From positions 1 to 40,439 of the forward strand of contig CANBDX010000015.1 in the NCBI GenBank assembly GCA_947367315.1: a stretch of 40,439 nucleotides of DNA, given 5' to 3'. The position numbers were made by a program, and so were the translations under genes. The stretch's first letter is position 1, and every line of letters starts with the position of its first letter. Shown one piece after another: positions 1 to 7,773 of the stretch. The notes under the pieces were generated by a model, which worked only from the letters and a program-made list of their open reading frames with translations, was not told the origin of the DNA and made no database searches. Origin of the DNA: an uncultured Bacteroidales bacterium. Its GTDB lineage: Bacteria > Bacteroidota > Bacteroidia > Bacteroidales > UBA932.

Positions 1-806
1 GAAAGGTCTGTGATGTGGATAAGTCCGTCAACACCGCCGAGGTCAACGAATACACCGTAACCTGTGATGTTCTTGACAGTACCCTCGAGTACCTGACCCT
101 TCTCGAGCTTGCCGATGATCTCGCTCTTCTGCTGCTCGAGCTCAGCCTCGATGAGAGCCTTGTGAGAAACGACAACGTTGCGGAACTCCTGGTTGATCTT
201 GACGATCTTGAAGTCCATAGTTGTATCAACATACTGATCGTAGTCGCGGATAGGCTTGATATCGATCTGTGAACCTGGGAGGAATGCCTCGATTCCGAAT
301 ACGTCCACGATCATACCGCCCTTTGTGCGGGTCTTCACGTAACCCTTTACGATCTCGTCTGCATTGAATGCAGCATTTACCATATCCCAAGAACGGAGCT
401 GGCGTGCCTTCTTGTGAGAAAGGATAAGCTGACCCTTCTTGTCCTCAGTGTTCTCAACGAACACCTCAACCTTGTCACCTACTGCAAGGTCCTGGTTGTA
501 ACGGAACTCAGGAGCCATGATGACACCCTCGCTCTTGTAGCCGATGTTCACGATAACCTCTCTCTTGCTGATGGCTGTAACAACGCCCTCAACAACTTCA
601 CCCTCAACTACCTTAGAGAGTGTCTGGTTGTACTGCTCAGCGATTTCCTCAACTGAACCGCCGTAAACATCTTCGTTCTCGAACGCATCCCAGTCAAAGT
701 TCTCTGGAGCGACTGAAGCGTTAAGAACGCTCTTCTTGGTTTCTTCTACTGCTGGAGCTGCCTCAACTTCTGGAGCAACCTCAACAACTGTCTTGTTTTC
801 TTCCAT
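1..806 (-). CDS. rpsA: 30S ribosomal protein S1, N-terminal part (cut by window edge)
   Basis: The reverse strand reads an open frame from ATG at 806 to the window edge, about 268 codons, so the C-terminal part is missing. After an acidic, Glu/Ala/Val-rich leader of about 40 residues come consecutive S1 (OB-fold) repeats, with phrases such as VVEGVVTAISKREVIVNIG and LEGTVKNITGYGVFVDLGG that mark successive S1 motifs. Ribosomal protein S1 binds mRNA on the 30S subunit and helps initiation on structured or weak-SD messages. That is relevant in Bacteroidota, where SD sites are rare. The start is preceded by an A/T-rich leader with no SD. A terminator at 884-908 separates it from the upstream lipoprotein gene on the same strand. 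Identity is firm. Confidence 0.95.
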   Translation of the reverse strand, partial: MEENKTVVEVAPEVEAAPAVEETKKSVLNASVAPENFDWDAFENEDVYGGSVEEIAEQYNQTLSKVVEGEVVEGVVTAISKREVIVNIGYKSEGVIMAPEFRYNQDLAVGDKVEVFVENTEDKKGQLILSHKKARQLRSWDMVNAAFNADEIVKGYVKTRTKGGMIVDVFGIEAFLPGSQIDIKPIRDYDQYVDTTMDFKIVKINQEFRNVVVSHKALIEAELEQQKSEIIGKLEKGQVLEGTVKNITGYGVFVDLGGVDGLIHITDL

Positions 807-883
807 GATTAAATTTTGAAAAACAAACTAGTGGGTTAAACATTATTTATTGTGCTTGCCCTTAGCCACTTACATAAAAGAAA

Positions 884-908
884 GCGCGCTTCGGGTCAAA
901 AAGCGCGC
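884..908 (-). terminator. Rho-independent terminator of the beta-helix lipoprotein operon
   Basis: GCGCGCTT (884-891) pairs perfectly with AAGCGCGC (901-908) across a 9-base loop. Read on the minus strand the hairpin is followed by a T-rich run (tttctttta). It lies just downstream of the lipoprotein stop at 955 and upstream of rpsA, so it should end that transcript. Confidence 0.75.
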
Positions 909-954
909 AAAAATATGGATAATTTTCGGATTTTCAAAGGGTTTCGAGAGATTT

Positions 955-2724
955 TTATTCAACAGGACCCACTACCCATCTGCCTCCGGTCTCGACCGCA
1001 ACATAGCCGGCCGGAACATAGGCTGAAGGATCTTCCGGGAATGATCCGCCGGTGACCGTGATCGCATCAAGAGCCTTGTCTTCAGCTCCATAGCTGTAGA
1101 AACCGCCCCAGAGTCCGTTAAAGGTACCGCCGCTGATATTCAATGTTTCAAGATTCGTCTTGTTGGAACCTCCCGTAAGAGCTATATCTCCATTGAAGAT
1201 GCCTCCGGTAACATTAATAATGACATTCCTCATGTCGTTTCCGTAGCTGTATGAATACACGGCCTGATTATATGTCTGGTCAATGCTTGTAAGCGTTCCC
1301 CCGTTTACATTCAATTTCATTACAGGAGCTACAGACGCATTGTTCGAAGCCAGCTGGATCCATACCGCACGATGTCCGCTTACCGTTCCTCCGTTGATGG
1401 TGACATCAATCTCGCCGGCGCTGCCGTTGAACATTCGTACAGCGATGTCTCCTCCTGACTGGACTATGGTCGTGCCTTCGTTTATCACAAGCTTCGCTCC
1501 ATTGTAATTATCAATCACATAGGAAGCTCCACCTTTCTGGGTCTTGTTCTCGAGATACATTCCCACAAGCGTCAGGACGCCCTCATTCCTGATGGTATTG
1601 TTGGCATAGCCAGGATACGGCGGCTGCCCCTCACCTCCCCACTGGGTGTCCGGAGTCGTGGCGGCAAAGATTATGCTTCCGTTCCTTAGGGTCAGGTCCG
1701 CTCCGCCCTTCACCGAAATCAGGTATGATGCAGTGGATGAAGTCGAGGTCATCGAGATAGTATTGCCGTTCAGATCAAGAACTGCACTCTTGTCTTTCGG
1801 CAACACCAAAGGAGCGTCAAGCACCACATCCTGCTCCAGGGTAACCACTTGATTGTCCGCCACATTCAAGGCATCATGAAGGCTATGATAGACAGTACCT
1901 TCCACCTCCGCCACATAATCCACCGCAAGGGTTCCCCTCTTTGGAGTCTTCCTTTTCAGAGTCTGGTCCGTCCATGTCCTGGAAGCAAGCAGCACATCCC
2001 CGTCTATGATCTTCACCGTTATGGTCCCGTATGTGCCGAGAGGCGCCGGAATATAGAATACTCCTGCTGCCCTTGGGGTGGCATTGCTGAAATTCACTGT
2101 CACGGCATTGCCGTCAAGGTCATCCGTATTCAGCACAGGTGTCTCGTCAGAAAGTTCAGCAACGAATTCTCCGGTAATCCTCCTGTCAGCAGTAAAGACA
2201 AATTTCATGTCATCACCGCCGTCGGGAATATTGGTCACACCGATCCTGAAAAAGCTTGCAAGATGAAGCAACGTCGCACTTCCTTCATCGATTGTTCCGA
2301 ACATCGGAGGGTTGAAGCTGTTCGCATCATCCTCGATGGATGCGTATGTGTATGTAGCAGGAAGGACATAAGTAAGTCGTGTGCCTGCAATAGTATGGGC
2401 TCCGGAAGGATACACGACATAATCACCGATTTCCTCAGTGAAATCCCCGGTGAACACCCCTGAAGCCTGGCCGTGAAAGCTCTCGTCAAGAACCATCTCC
2501 CTGAAACCGGCAGATGTGAGGACGCCGATCCTGTCTCCCCTATGCCAATAGAAAGAATTGTCTGCATCGAAGCCGGCACGTGTACGCACCTCCTCCTCGA
2601 CGCCTACTCTAAGCGTATGGTGGTATTTCTCTCCTTCAGGTCTGGTCTTGTCCTGAAGGTCATCCCTCTGGCACGAGAATGCCAGCAATATGGCAAAAGC
2701 CATTATAAATGGTAAATTTTTCAT
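955..2724 (-). CDS. Surface lipoprotein with fimbrillin-like N-terminus and beta-helix C-terminus
   Basis: 589 residues. The N-terminus is a lipoprotein signal peptide with lipobox LAFSC, the lipidated Cys being residue 18, so the product is probably anchored in the outer membrane. Residues about 35-250 resemble the fimbrillin/Mfa2-like proteins of Bacteroidales: the phrase FYWHRGDRIGVL near residues 58-69 is the W-x-x-GD-x-IGV pattern of that group. From about residue 275 to the end, short repeating strands rich in N, G, T and V (NGNTISM, NEGTTIVQSGG, VNGGTLTS, ISGGTFNG, VTGGSF) look like a right-handed parallel beta-helix of the pectate-lyase/adhesin kind. No catalytic residues are evident, so an adhesive or structural role is an inference. 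A 39-residue peptide gene lies 16 bases upstream on the same strand. Confidence 0.7.
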   Translation of the reverse strand: MKNLPFIMAFAILLAFSCQRDDLQDKTRPEGEKYHHTLRVGVEEEVRTRAGFDADNSFYWHRGDRIGVLTSAGFREMVLDESFHGQASGVFTGDFTEEIGDYVVYPSGAHTIAGTRLTYVLPATYTYASIEDDANSFNPPMFGTIDEGSATLLHLASFFRIGVTNIPDGGDDMKFVFTADRRITGEFVAELSDETPVLNTDDLDGNAVTVNFSNATPRAAGVFYIPAPLGTYGTITVKIIDGDVLLASRTWTDQTLKRKTPKRGTLAVDYVAEVEGTVYHSLHDALNVADNQVVTLEQDVVLDAPLVLPKDKSAVLDLNGNTISMTSTSSTASYLISVKGGADLTLRNGSIIFAATTPDTQWGGEGQPPYPGYANNTIRNEGVLTLVGMYLENKTQKGGASYVIDNYNGAKLVINEGTTIVQSGGDIAVRMFNGSAGEIDVTINGGTVSGHRAVWIQLASNNASVAPVMKLNVNGGTLTSIDQTYNQAVYSYSYGNDMRNVIINVTGGIFNGDIALTGGSNKTNLETLNISGGTFNGLWGGFYSYGAEDKALDAITVTGGSFPEDPSAYVPAGYVAVETGGRWVVGPVE

Positions 2725-2740
2725 GTTGCATCTCTTTTAA

Positions 2741-2860
2741 TTACATATCCTCCCACCCGTTGATACCTTCACCGGTAAAGCTCGAACTCAACAAAGCCTG
2801 CTCGGTCTTCATCTCCACAATCTCCAGTTGCGGAGATTCGTATTCATTTCCAATCATCAT
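2741..2860 (-). CDS. Small 39-residue peptide gene upstream of the beta-helix lipoprotein
   Basis: A short frame on the minus strand runs from ATG at 2860 to TAA at 2741-2743 and encodes 39 residues: MMIGNEYESPQLEIVEMKTE, then QALLSSSFTGEGINGWEDM. The pattern (Y-x-x-P, alternating hydrophobic and Glu residues, a small-residue stretch, then a Gly/Trp/Asp-rich tail) resembles short peptides that I recall being common next to surface-protein genes in Bacteroidales; that resemblance is from memory. There is no signal peptide. The stop is 16 bases before the lipoprotein start, so the two are probably cotranscribed. Function is unknown. It could be a leader peptide or a small partner of the lipoprotein. 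Confidence 0.6.
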   Translation of the reverse strand: MMIGNEYESPQLEIVEMKTEQALLSSSFTGEGINGWEDM

Positions 2861-3012
2861 CTTATTAATATTTAATTATACATGTATCTCCGGCCCTTAT
2901 CCAGAAAAGCCTAGTTCACGACAATATCAAACTAAATACCAGAAGCCACTCCCATAATGCAATACGACTGCACCCCTACATTTGAGACCACGCATATCTA
3001 TATGCAGAAATG

Positions 3013-3052
3013 ACCGTTGTGACATAAAGGCGACTTTCCTTGTCGCAACGGT
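3013..3052. repeat. Inverted repeat, 12-base arms
   Basis: ACCGTTGTGACA (3013-3024) pairs with TGTCGCAACGGT (3041-3052) with one G-T wobble across a 16-base loop. It is the first of three repeat structures in the 600-base gap 2861-3460. No T-run follows it on either strand, so it is not an obvious terminator. Confidence 0.55.
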
Positions 3053-3066
3053 ACCAAATCAGTCCA

Positions 3067-3169
3067 GACTCATATCCTGTCCGGGATCTGGCAGGTTTTT
3101 CCGGATGAACTCTCCTTTTTCTAAGGTGTCGTCCGGGATCTGGCAGGTTTTTCCGGATGACTCATATCC
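3067..3169. repeat. Tandem pair of identical 30-base repeats
   Basis: Bases 3079-3108 and 3131-3160 are identical (gtccgggatctggcaggttt followed by ttccggatga), separated by 22 bases, a period of 52. Each copy has short inverted ends (TCCGG and CCGGA). The motif gactcatatcc occurs just before copy 1 (3067-3077) and again overlapping the end of copy 2 (3159-3169). No coding frame explains it. It looks like a dispersed repeat unit that has been locally duplicated. Confidence 0.7.
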
Positions 3170-3190
3170 AGGAGGGGCAAAGGTATCTAT

Positions 3191-3347
3191 ACGTCATTGC
3201 GAGTCTTTCCGCACGTCATTGCTAGCGAAGCGTGGCAATCTCCTTGATGGAGTCTGATTGAAACATCCGTTATGCAGATTGCCACGTCGCACCTTGTGCT
3301 CCTCGCAATGACGTGACGGGAATGCAGAGGTTCGCAATGAAGTGACG
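3191..3347. repeat. Large imperfect palindrome (REP/MITE-like)
   Basis: Two nested perfect inverted repeats define it. ACGTCATTGCGAG (3191-3203) pairs with CTCGCAATGACGT (3302-3314), and CGTGGCAATC (3231-3240) pairs with GATTGCCACG (3277-3286). A second copy of the outer half-site begins near 3212 (gcacgtcattgctagcgaag) and a degenerate one lies at 3331-3347 (ttcgcaatgaagtgacg). No open reading frame is supported here. I take it to be a non-autonomous dispersed palindromic element between divergent genes. Confidence 0.7.
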
Positions 3348-3400
3348 ACTGTACTCCTTTACGGATAATCAATAGATATCACAAAAAACGCAACACATGA

Positions 3401-3430
3401 TTGCAGATGCTGAAACTTTTTATACCTTTG
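3401..3430 (+). promoter_or_regulatory. Bacteroidota-type promoter for polA
   Basis: TTG at 3401-3403, a 19-base spacer, then TACCTTTG at 3423-3430, an exact match to TAnnTTTG. Transcription should begin a few bases after 3430. This places any coding start upstream of about 3436 outside the message and supports the ATG at 3461 for polA. Confidence 0.7.
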
Positions 3431-3460
3431 GGGTTCAATTTTTACAATGAAGCAATTTTC

Positions 3461-6124
3461 ATGACGATGGACAAGAAACTCTTTCTGATAGACGGGCATT
3501 CGCTTATATTCAAGATGTACTACGCTTTTCTGCGGCATCCTATGATAAATTCCAAGGGAGCGGATATGTCCATATTGTTCGGATTCACAAAATACATCCT
3601 CGAACTGATCGAGAAGGAGAAGCCGAGCCATCTGGCCATAGCCTTCGACCCTCCGGGAGGCACTTTCAGACATGAGATGTTCCCGGATTATAAAGGCACC
3701 CGCTCCGAGACCCCGCAGCTTGTGATCGACGCGCTGGAACCGCTTTGCGAGCTGTGCAGGACCATGTGCATTCCGGTGCTGATGGTAAAGGGATTCGAGG
3801 CAGACGACGTGATAGGCTCCATGTCCAAAAGGGCCGAGAAGGAAGGGTTCACCGTCTATATGGTGACCCCGGACAAGGACTACGGACAGCTTATATCCCA
3901 GAACATACTTCAATACAAGCCTGGCAAGGCAGGAGGAGAGAACGAGATTATCGACAAGGCTAAAGTCTGCGAAAAATACGGCATACAGAAGCCGGAGCAG
4001 GTAGTGGAGATCCTGACAATATGCGGAGACGCATCGGATAACGTGCCGGGCGTGAAGGGAGTCGGAGAAGTGGGAGCAGGAAAGCTGATTTCGAAATTCG
4101 GCACCGTGGAGGGAATCTACAGTCATCTGGACCAGCTGACCCCGAAGCAGAGGGAAGCCTTCGAGAATGCCAGGGACCATATCCGCATGAGCCACGACCT
4201 TGTCACAATCAGGACAGACATCCCGCTTGATGTCACGGCAAAGGACATGGAGGTGGACTGCTGCTATGATCCTCAGGTGGCGGACCTCTTCGAAAAATAT
4301 GAGTTCGGCTCGCTGAGGAAGTTCCTCGGAAATGTGCAGCCTACAGTCCCAAAGGAAGAGAAACACCTTATATATAAGGAAGTATCTCCGGAGGAACTGT
4401 GCCGCAAGGCGATTGAAAACGGAAAGTGCGCTCTGGTCACAGAAGGCGACGCACCGGGAATATTCGCAGGCATAAGCAGAATCATCGCGGCAACAGAAAA
4501 TGACGGGGAATGCATTGTGGCAGAAGGAAATCCCGCCGGCTTCGCAAGCCTGCTTGCATCGGAGGATACTGCGAAATACGGCTATGACCTCAAGGCACAG
4601 AAGAACCTGCTCGTAAACAACGGCTCCGACATATGCGGAAAGCTCATGGACATAGAGCTGATGCACTATCTCATCAACCCGGAAAAGAGCCACAAGATAG
4701 AAATTCTGACCAAGACCTACCTTGAGATAAATCTCGAGGAGGGCAGCCGTCAGGAGCAGGAGCCGCAGACCTTGTCACTCTTCGACGAGGCCCCTGAGGA
4801 AGAAGCAAGACCGGACCGCTATCCGGAAGCCGCAGCAACATTTCTTCTTGGAGAGAAAATACAGAACGAGCTTGGTGAACTCGGCCTTCAGAATCTTTAC
4901 GATACCATGGAAGAGCCTCTGCTGAAGGTGCTTTCAAAGATGGAAATTGAGGGCGTGAAGATAGACCTCGCACAGCTCAGAAGATATGCTTCGGAGCTTG
5001 CGGCAGAGATGAACGAAATACAGGAGAAGGTCCGCGAAATGGCGGAAGACCCCAACCTCAACATCCTTTCACCTAAACAGATAGGAGTGCTTCTTTTTGA
5101 AAAGCTCAAGCTCGACCCGAAGATAAAGCCTAAGTCAGGTGTACGCTACAGCTACCCTACCGACGAAGACACGCTGAGCACGCTCGCAGACAGGCATCCT
5201 ATCATAAACGAGATACTTGAATACCGCGGAGTAAAGAAACTGCTCTCTACCTACATCGAGCCGTTCCCGAACTACGTATCACCTGTGACAGGCAAGGTGC
5301 ACACCACCTTCAATCAGGCGCTTACGGCCACAGGAAGGCTCAGTTCGTCGAAGCCAAATCTCCAGAACATACCGATCCGCACCGAGCGCGGCAAGGAAAT
5401 CCGCAAGGCCTTCGTACCGAGCAGGCCGGACGGTCTGATAGTGTCTGCCGACTATTCTCAGATAGAACTCAGGATAATGGCGCATCTGAGCTGCGACACC
5501 CATCTGATCGAGGCCTTCAGAAACGGTCAGGACGTGCATGCGATCACAGCCGCGAAGATATTCGGAATTTCGCCAGAGGAAGTGACCCCAGACCAGAGAA
5601 GGATAGCCAAGACAGCCAATTTCGGCATCATGTACGGCATCTCCGCTTTCGGACTTTCACAGAGACTTCACATCGGCAGAGCCGAGGCCAAGAAGATCAT
5701 CGAAGACTATTTCGCCAACTTCCCTGCGATATCCGCATATATCAACGACACTGTAGCTGCCGCAAGGGAAACCGGATATGTAGAAACCCTTTTCGGACGC
5801 AGGAGATATCTGCCGGACATCGACTCCAGGAATGCCACGGTCAGGGCCCTGGCAGAAAGAAACGCCATCAATGCACCGATCCAGGGCACATCGGCCGACA
5901 TCATAAAGCTGGCCATGGTGAATGTGGACAGAAGGATAGCCGGGGAAGGCCTCCGAAGCAGGATGGTGCTCCAGATACATGACGAACTTGTGTTCGACGC
6001 CGTTGCCGACGAAGTCACAAGGCTGGAGCAGATCGTAAGAGAAGAAATGGAGAATGTAATTAGTCTTTCCATACCTTTAACAGTAGAATGCAATCATGGA
6101 AACAACTGGCTCGAAGCTCACTAA
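3461..6124 (+). CDS. polA: DNA polymerase I (5' nuclease and polymerase active, proofreading site decayed)
   Basis: 887 residues from ATG 3461 (a second ATG six bases on is also possible); the promoter at 3401-3430 rules out the longer in-frame start. The N-terminal 5' nuclease is intact: LIDGHS, FDPPGGTFRHEMFPDYKGTR, GFEADDVIG, TPDKDYGQL and CGDASDNVPGVKGVG carry the acidic metal ligands and helix-hairpin-helix. The polymerase domain is intact, with motif A (SADYSQIELRIMAHLS), motif B (RRIAKTANFGIMYG) and motif C (QIHDELVFD). The middle domain aligns with the Klenow 3'-5' exonuclease but lacks ligands: DTE becomes VTE, the Asp of NLKYD becomes Gln (DLKAQ), and the YAAED region reads YPEAA. 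Pol I fills repair gaps and removes RNA primers, and this one probably cannot proofread. It overlaps the next gene by 29 bases. Confidence 0.95.
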   Translation: MTMDKKLFLIDGHSLIFKMYYAFLRHPMINSKGADMSILFGFTKYILELIEKEKPSHLAIAFDPPGGTFRHEMFPDYKGTRSETPQLVIDALEPLCELCRTMCIPVLMVKGFEADDVIGSMSKRAEKEGFTVYMVTPDKDYGQLISQNILQYKPGKAGGENEIIDKAKVCEKYGIQKPEQVVEILTICGDASDNVPGVKGVGEVGAGKLISKFGTVEGIYSHLDQLTPKQREAFENARDHIRMSHDLVTIRTDIPLDVTAKDMEVDCCYDPQVADLFEKYEFGSLRKFLGNVQPTVPKEEKHLIYKEVSPEELCRKAIENGKCALVTEGDAPGIFAGISRIIAATENDGECIVAEGNPAGFASLLASEDTAKYGYDLKAQKNLLVNNGSDICGKLMDIELMHYLINPEKSHKIEILTKTYLEINLEEGSRQEQEPQTLSLFDEAPEEEARPDRYPEAAATFLLGEKIQNELGELGLQNLYDTMEEPLLKVLSKMEIEGVKIDLAQLRRYASELAAEMNEIQEKVREMAEDPNLNILSPKQIGVLLFEKLKLDPKIKPKSGVRYSYPTDEDTLSTLADRHPIINEILEYRGVKKLLSTYIEPFPNYVSPVTGKVHTTFNQALTATGRLSSSKPNLQNIPIRTERGKEIRKAFVPSRPDGLIVSADYSQIELRIMAHLSCDTHLIEAFRNGQDVHAITAAKIFGISPEEVTPDQRRIAKTANFGIMYGISAFGLSQRLHIGRAEAKKIIEDYFANFPAISAYINDTVAAARETGYVETLFGRRRYLPDIDSRNATVRALAERNAINAPIQGTSADIIKLAMVNVDRRIAGEGLRSRMVLQIHDELVFDAVADEVTRLEQIVREEMENVISLSIPLTVECNHGNNWLEAH

Positions 6125-6695
6125 TCTTCCGGACACGGACCTCGTAGGCCTGGCTCTCGAACAGAACCAGGCGGCATATATTGTCCTCTATACCAGATAC
6201 AACGCCGGCGTGAAAAGCCACATCTCGCGCTATGTATCACAGAAGGAGGATGTGGAAGACATCTGTCTGGAAAGCTTCCAGAAGGCATTCAGCCAGATAG
6301 CCACCTACAACCCTGAATACAAGTTCTCCACATGGCTGTACAGAATCGCCAGGAACACCGCCTTCGACCATCTGAGCAGGCACGACAGGGAGAAGAACAA
6401 CATGCCGACGACTTCGATTAACGAGGATTTTGCCGAGCTGAAGGAACTTCCTGCCACGATGCATAACCCCGAGGAGGATATCATCAACCAGCAGGAGTAT
6501 GACAAGTGGCTCAACAACATAGAAAAGCTCAAGGACGACTATTACACCGTAGCAAAGATGAATCTGATAGACAATTTCGGTTACAAGGAGATAGCAGACG
6601 CGCTGGAGATGCCTATCAACACGGTAAAGACAAAGATACGCCGCGCCAAGGCCCAGCTTCTCAAGATGATGGATTATTCAGACGAATTATTATAA
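6096..6695 (+). CDS. ECF-family RNA polymerase sigma factor
   Basis: 199 residues. Sigma region 2 occupies about residues 15-95: a DLV-x-x-AL start, the DVEDICLESFQKAF helix, and YKFSTWLYRIARNTAFDHLSR, which is the core-binding and -10-reading helix. Region 4 is about residues 130-190, with a helix-turn-helix GYKEIADALEMPINTVKTKI. The start ATG lies inside the 3' end of polA in another frame (29-base overlap), so translation is probably coupled. rsmG starts 6 bases after the stop. No anti-sigma gene is adjacent, which is unusual for a classic ECF pair. Its regulon cannot be read from this window. Confidence 0.88.
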   Translation: METTGSKLTNLPDTDLVGLALEQNQAAYIVLYTRYNAGVKSHISRYVSQKEDVEDICLESFQKAFSQIATYNPEYKFSTWLYRIARNTAFDHLSRHDREKNNMPTTSINEDFAELKELPATMHNPEEDIINQQEYDKWLNNIEKLKDDYYTVAKMNLIDNFGYKEIADALEMPINTVKTKIRRAKAQLLKMMDYSDELL

Positions 6696-6701
6696 GATAT
6701 C

Positions 6702-7388
6702 ATGACATACGAAGAATTCAATAATATAATAAAGGAACGTTTTCCAGAAGTGACCGAAGGCCAGATGGAGCAGTTCCGCATGATGGAAGGCCTCTACAGG
6801 GAATGGAACGCGAAGATCAATGTGGTCTCACGAAAGGATATAGACGAGCTGTACAGACATCATGTGCTGCATTCGCTTGGCATAGCAGCATATATAAAGA
6901 CAAATATGCCTCATGTGTATGAGCATCTCCGTGGAGAAGGTGCATACAGCATCGCGCCTCCATTGAAGATACTGGACCTCGGTACGGGAGGTGGCTTTCC
7001 GGGAATTCCTCTTTCCGTGATATTCCCCAACGGAGAATTCACGCTCTGCGACTCGATAGGGAAGAAGATCATCGTCGCTACCGAAGTGTCGAAAGGGCTT
7101 GGGCTGAAGAATGTGAAGACCATCAATGCACGCGCAGAGTCGCTGCCCGAGACCTTTGACTATATAGTCTCAAGAGCTGTGACTTCGCTGGACAACTTCA
7201 TGCCATGGGTAAAGGGAAAATATTCCGAGGGCATCCTGTATCTGAAGGGCGGAGACCTTGCTGAAGAGATCTCCACGGCCATGGCTCGCCACAAGATGAG
7301 GAAGGGTTCCGTGAGCATCTGGCCCATATCTTCGTGGACAGATGACCCGTTTTTCGAGACCAAGTATGTAATATATATAGAAAGGTAG
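6702..7388 (+). CDS. rsmG: 16S rRNA (guanine-527-N7)-methyltransferase RsmG
   Basis: 228 residues, a normal length for the family. It uses S-adenosylmethionine to methylate G527 of 16S rRNA. The SAM-binding motif I is LDLGTGGGFPGIP at residues 91-103. The N-terminal helical region with EWNAKINVVSRKD and the following H-V-x-HSL is the family signature, and VSRAVTSLDNF is the downstream family motif. It begins 6 bases after the sigma factor stop, so the order polA-sigma-rsmG reads as one transcript. The stop is followed directly by the rpmH promoter. Confidence 0.93.
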   Translation: MTYEEFNNIIKERFPEVTEGQMEQFRMMEGLYREWNAKINVVSRKDIDELYRHHVLHSLGIAAYIKTNMPHVYEHLRGEGAYSIAPPLKILDLGTGGGFPGIPLSVIFPNGEFTLCDSIGKKIIVATEVSKGLGLKNVKTINARAESLPETFDYIVSRAVTSLDNFMPWVKGKYSEGILYLKGGDLAEEISTAMARHKMRKGSVSIWPISSWTDDPFFETKYVIYIER

Positions 7389-7407
7389 AAGAAAATTCAA
7401 TAAAATT

Positions 7408-7437
7408 TTGCAAATAAAATCAAAAGTGCTACCTTTG
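7408..7437 (+). promoter_or_regulatory. Promoter of rpmH
   Basis: TTG at 7408-7410 (part of attttg), a 19-base spacer, and TACCTTTG at 7430-7437, an exact TAnnTTTG. The rpmH ATG follows at 7477, giving a leader of roughly 35 bases. The layout is the same as the polA promoter, including an identical -7 box. Confidence 0.75.
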
Positions 7438-7476
7438 CACTCCCAATTTTGTAGGAAAATATAAAAATATCTAGAT

Positions 7477-7629
7477 ATGAAAAGAACATTCCAACCATCA
7501 CAGCGCAAGCGTCGCAACAAACACGGCTTCCGCGAGCGCATGTCGACTCCTAACGGACGTCGCGTTTTGGCAGCTCGCCGTCGTCGCGGCCGCAAGAAAC
7601 TGACAGTATCATCTGAGGACAGATGGTAA
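7477..7629 (+). CDS. rpmH: 50S ribosomal protein L34
   Basis: 50 residues beginning [18 protein letters not shown], the near-invariant start of L34, and highly basic throughout ([15 protein letters not shown]). L34 is a small late-assembling protein of the large ribosomal subunit. It has its own promoter upstream and a strong terminator six bases after the stop, so it is a single-gene unit. In many bacteria rpmH neighbours rnpA near the origin; here it lies between rsmG and tyrS instead, and no rnpA is visible. Confidence 0.97.
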   Translation: MKRTFQPSQRKRRNKHGFRERMSTPNGRRVLAARRRRGRKKLTVSSEDRW

Positions 7630-7634
7630 GAGAT

Positions 7635-7664
7635 AAGAACCCGGGCTAAACAGTCCGGGTTCTT
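7635..7664 (+). terminator. Rho-independent terminator of rpmH
   Basis: AAGAACCCGG (7635-7644) pairs perfectly with CCGGGTTCTT (7655-7664) across a 10-base loop, followed by catttt. It sits six bases past the rpmH stop. Confidence 0.85.
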
Positions 7665-7728
7665 CATTTTCATACATCTTTCTGTATCAAAACACTGCCT
7701 GCTTGGAGAATAGTATTCATAAAATCAT

Positions 7729-7736
7729 TATCTTTG
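7729..7736 (+). promoter_or_regulatory. Probable -7 box of the tyrS promoter
   Basis: TATCTTTG matches TAnnTTTG exactly and lies 37 bases before the tyrS ATG. The nearest upstream TTG (7703-7705) is 23 bases away, further than the usual 19-21, so the -33 half is weak. Confidence 0.5.
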
Positions 7737-7773
7737 TAGGTTGCAAACGGAAAATAAGTAAAAAACATATATC

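Noticed and set aside
3079..3160. Two 30-base repeats with a 22-base spacer, looking like a short CRISPR
   Set aside because: Only two repeats, a short spacer with no protospacer evidence, and no cas genes nearby; a local duplication of a dispersed repeat explains it better.
2861..3460. Search for a missed gene or tRNA in the 600-base gap
   Set aside because: Apart from the repeats and the polA promoter I found no tRNA cloverleaf and no frame with a plausible start and composition.
3359..4693. Long open frame antisense to polA
   Set aside because: It runs opposite the 5' nuclease and exonuclease domains of polA, has no recognisable domain or promoter, and its length follows from polA's codon bias.
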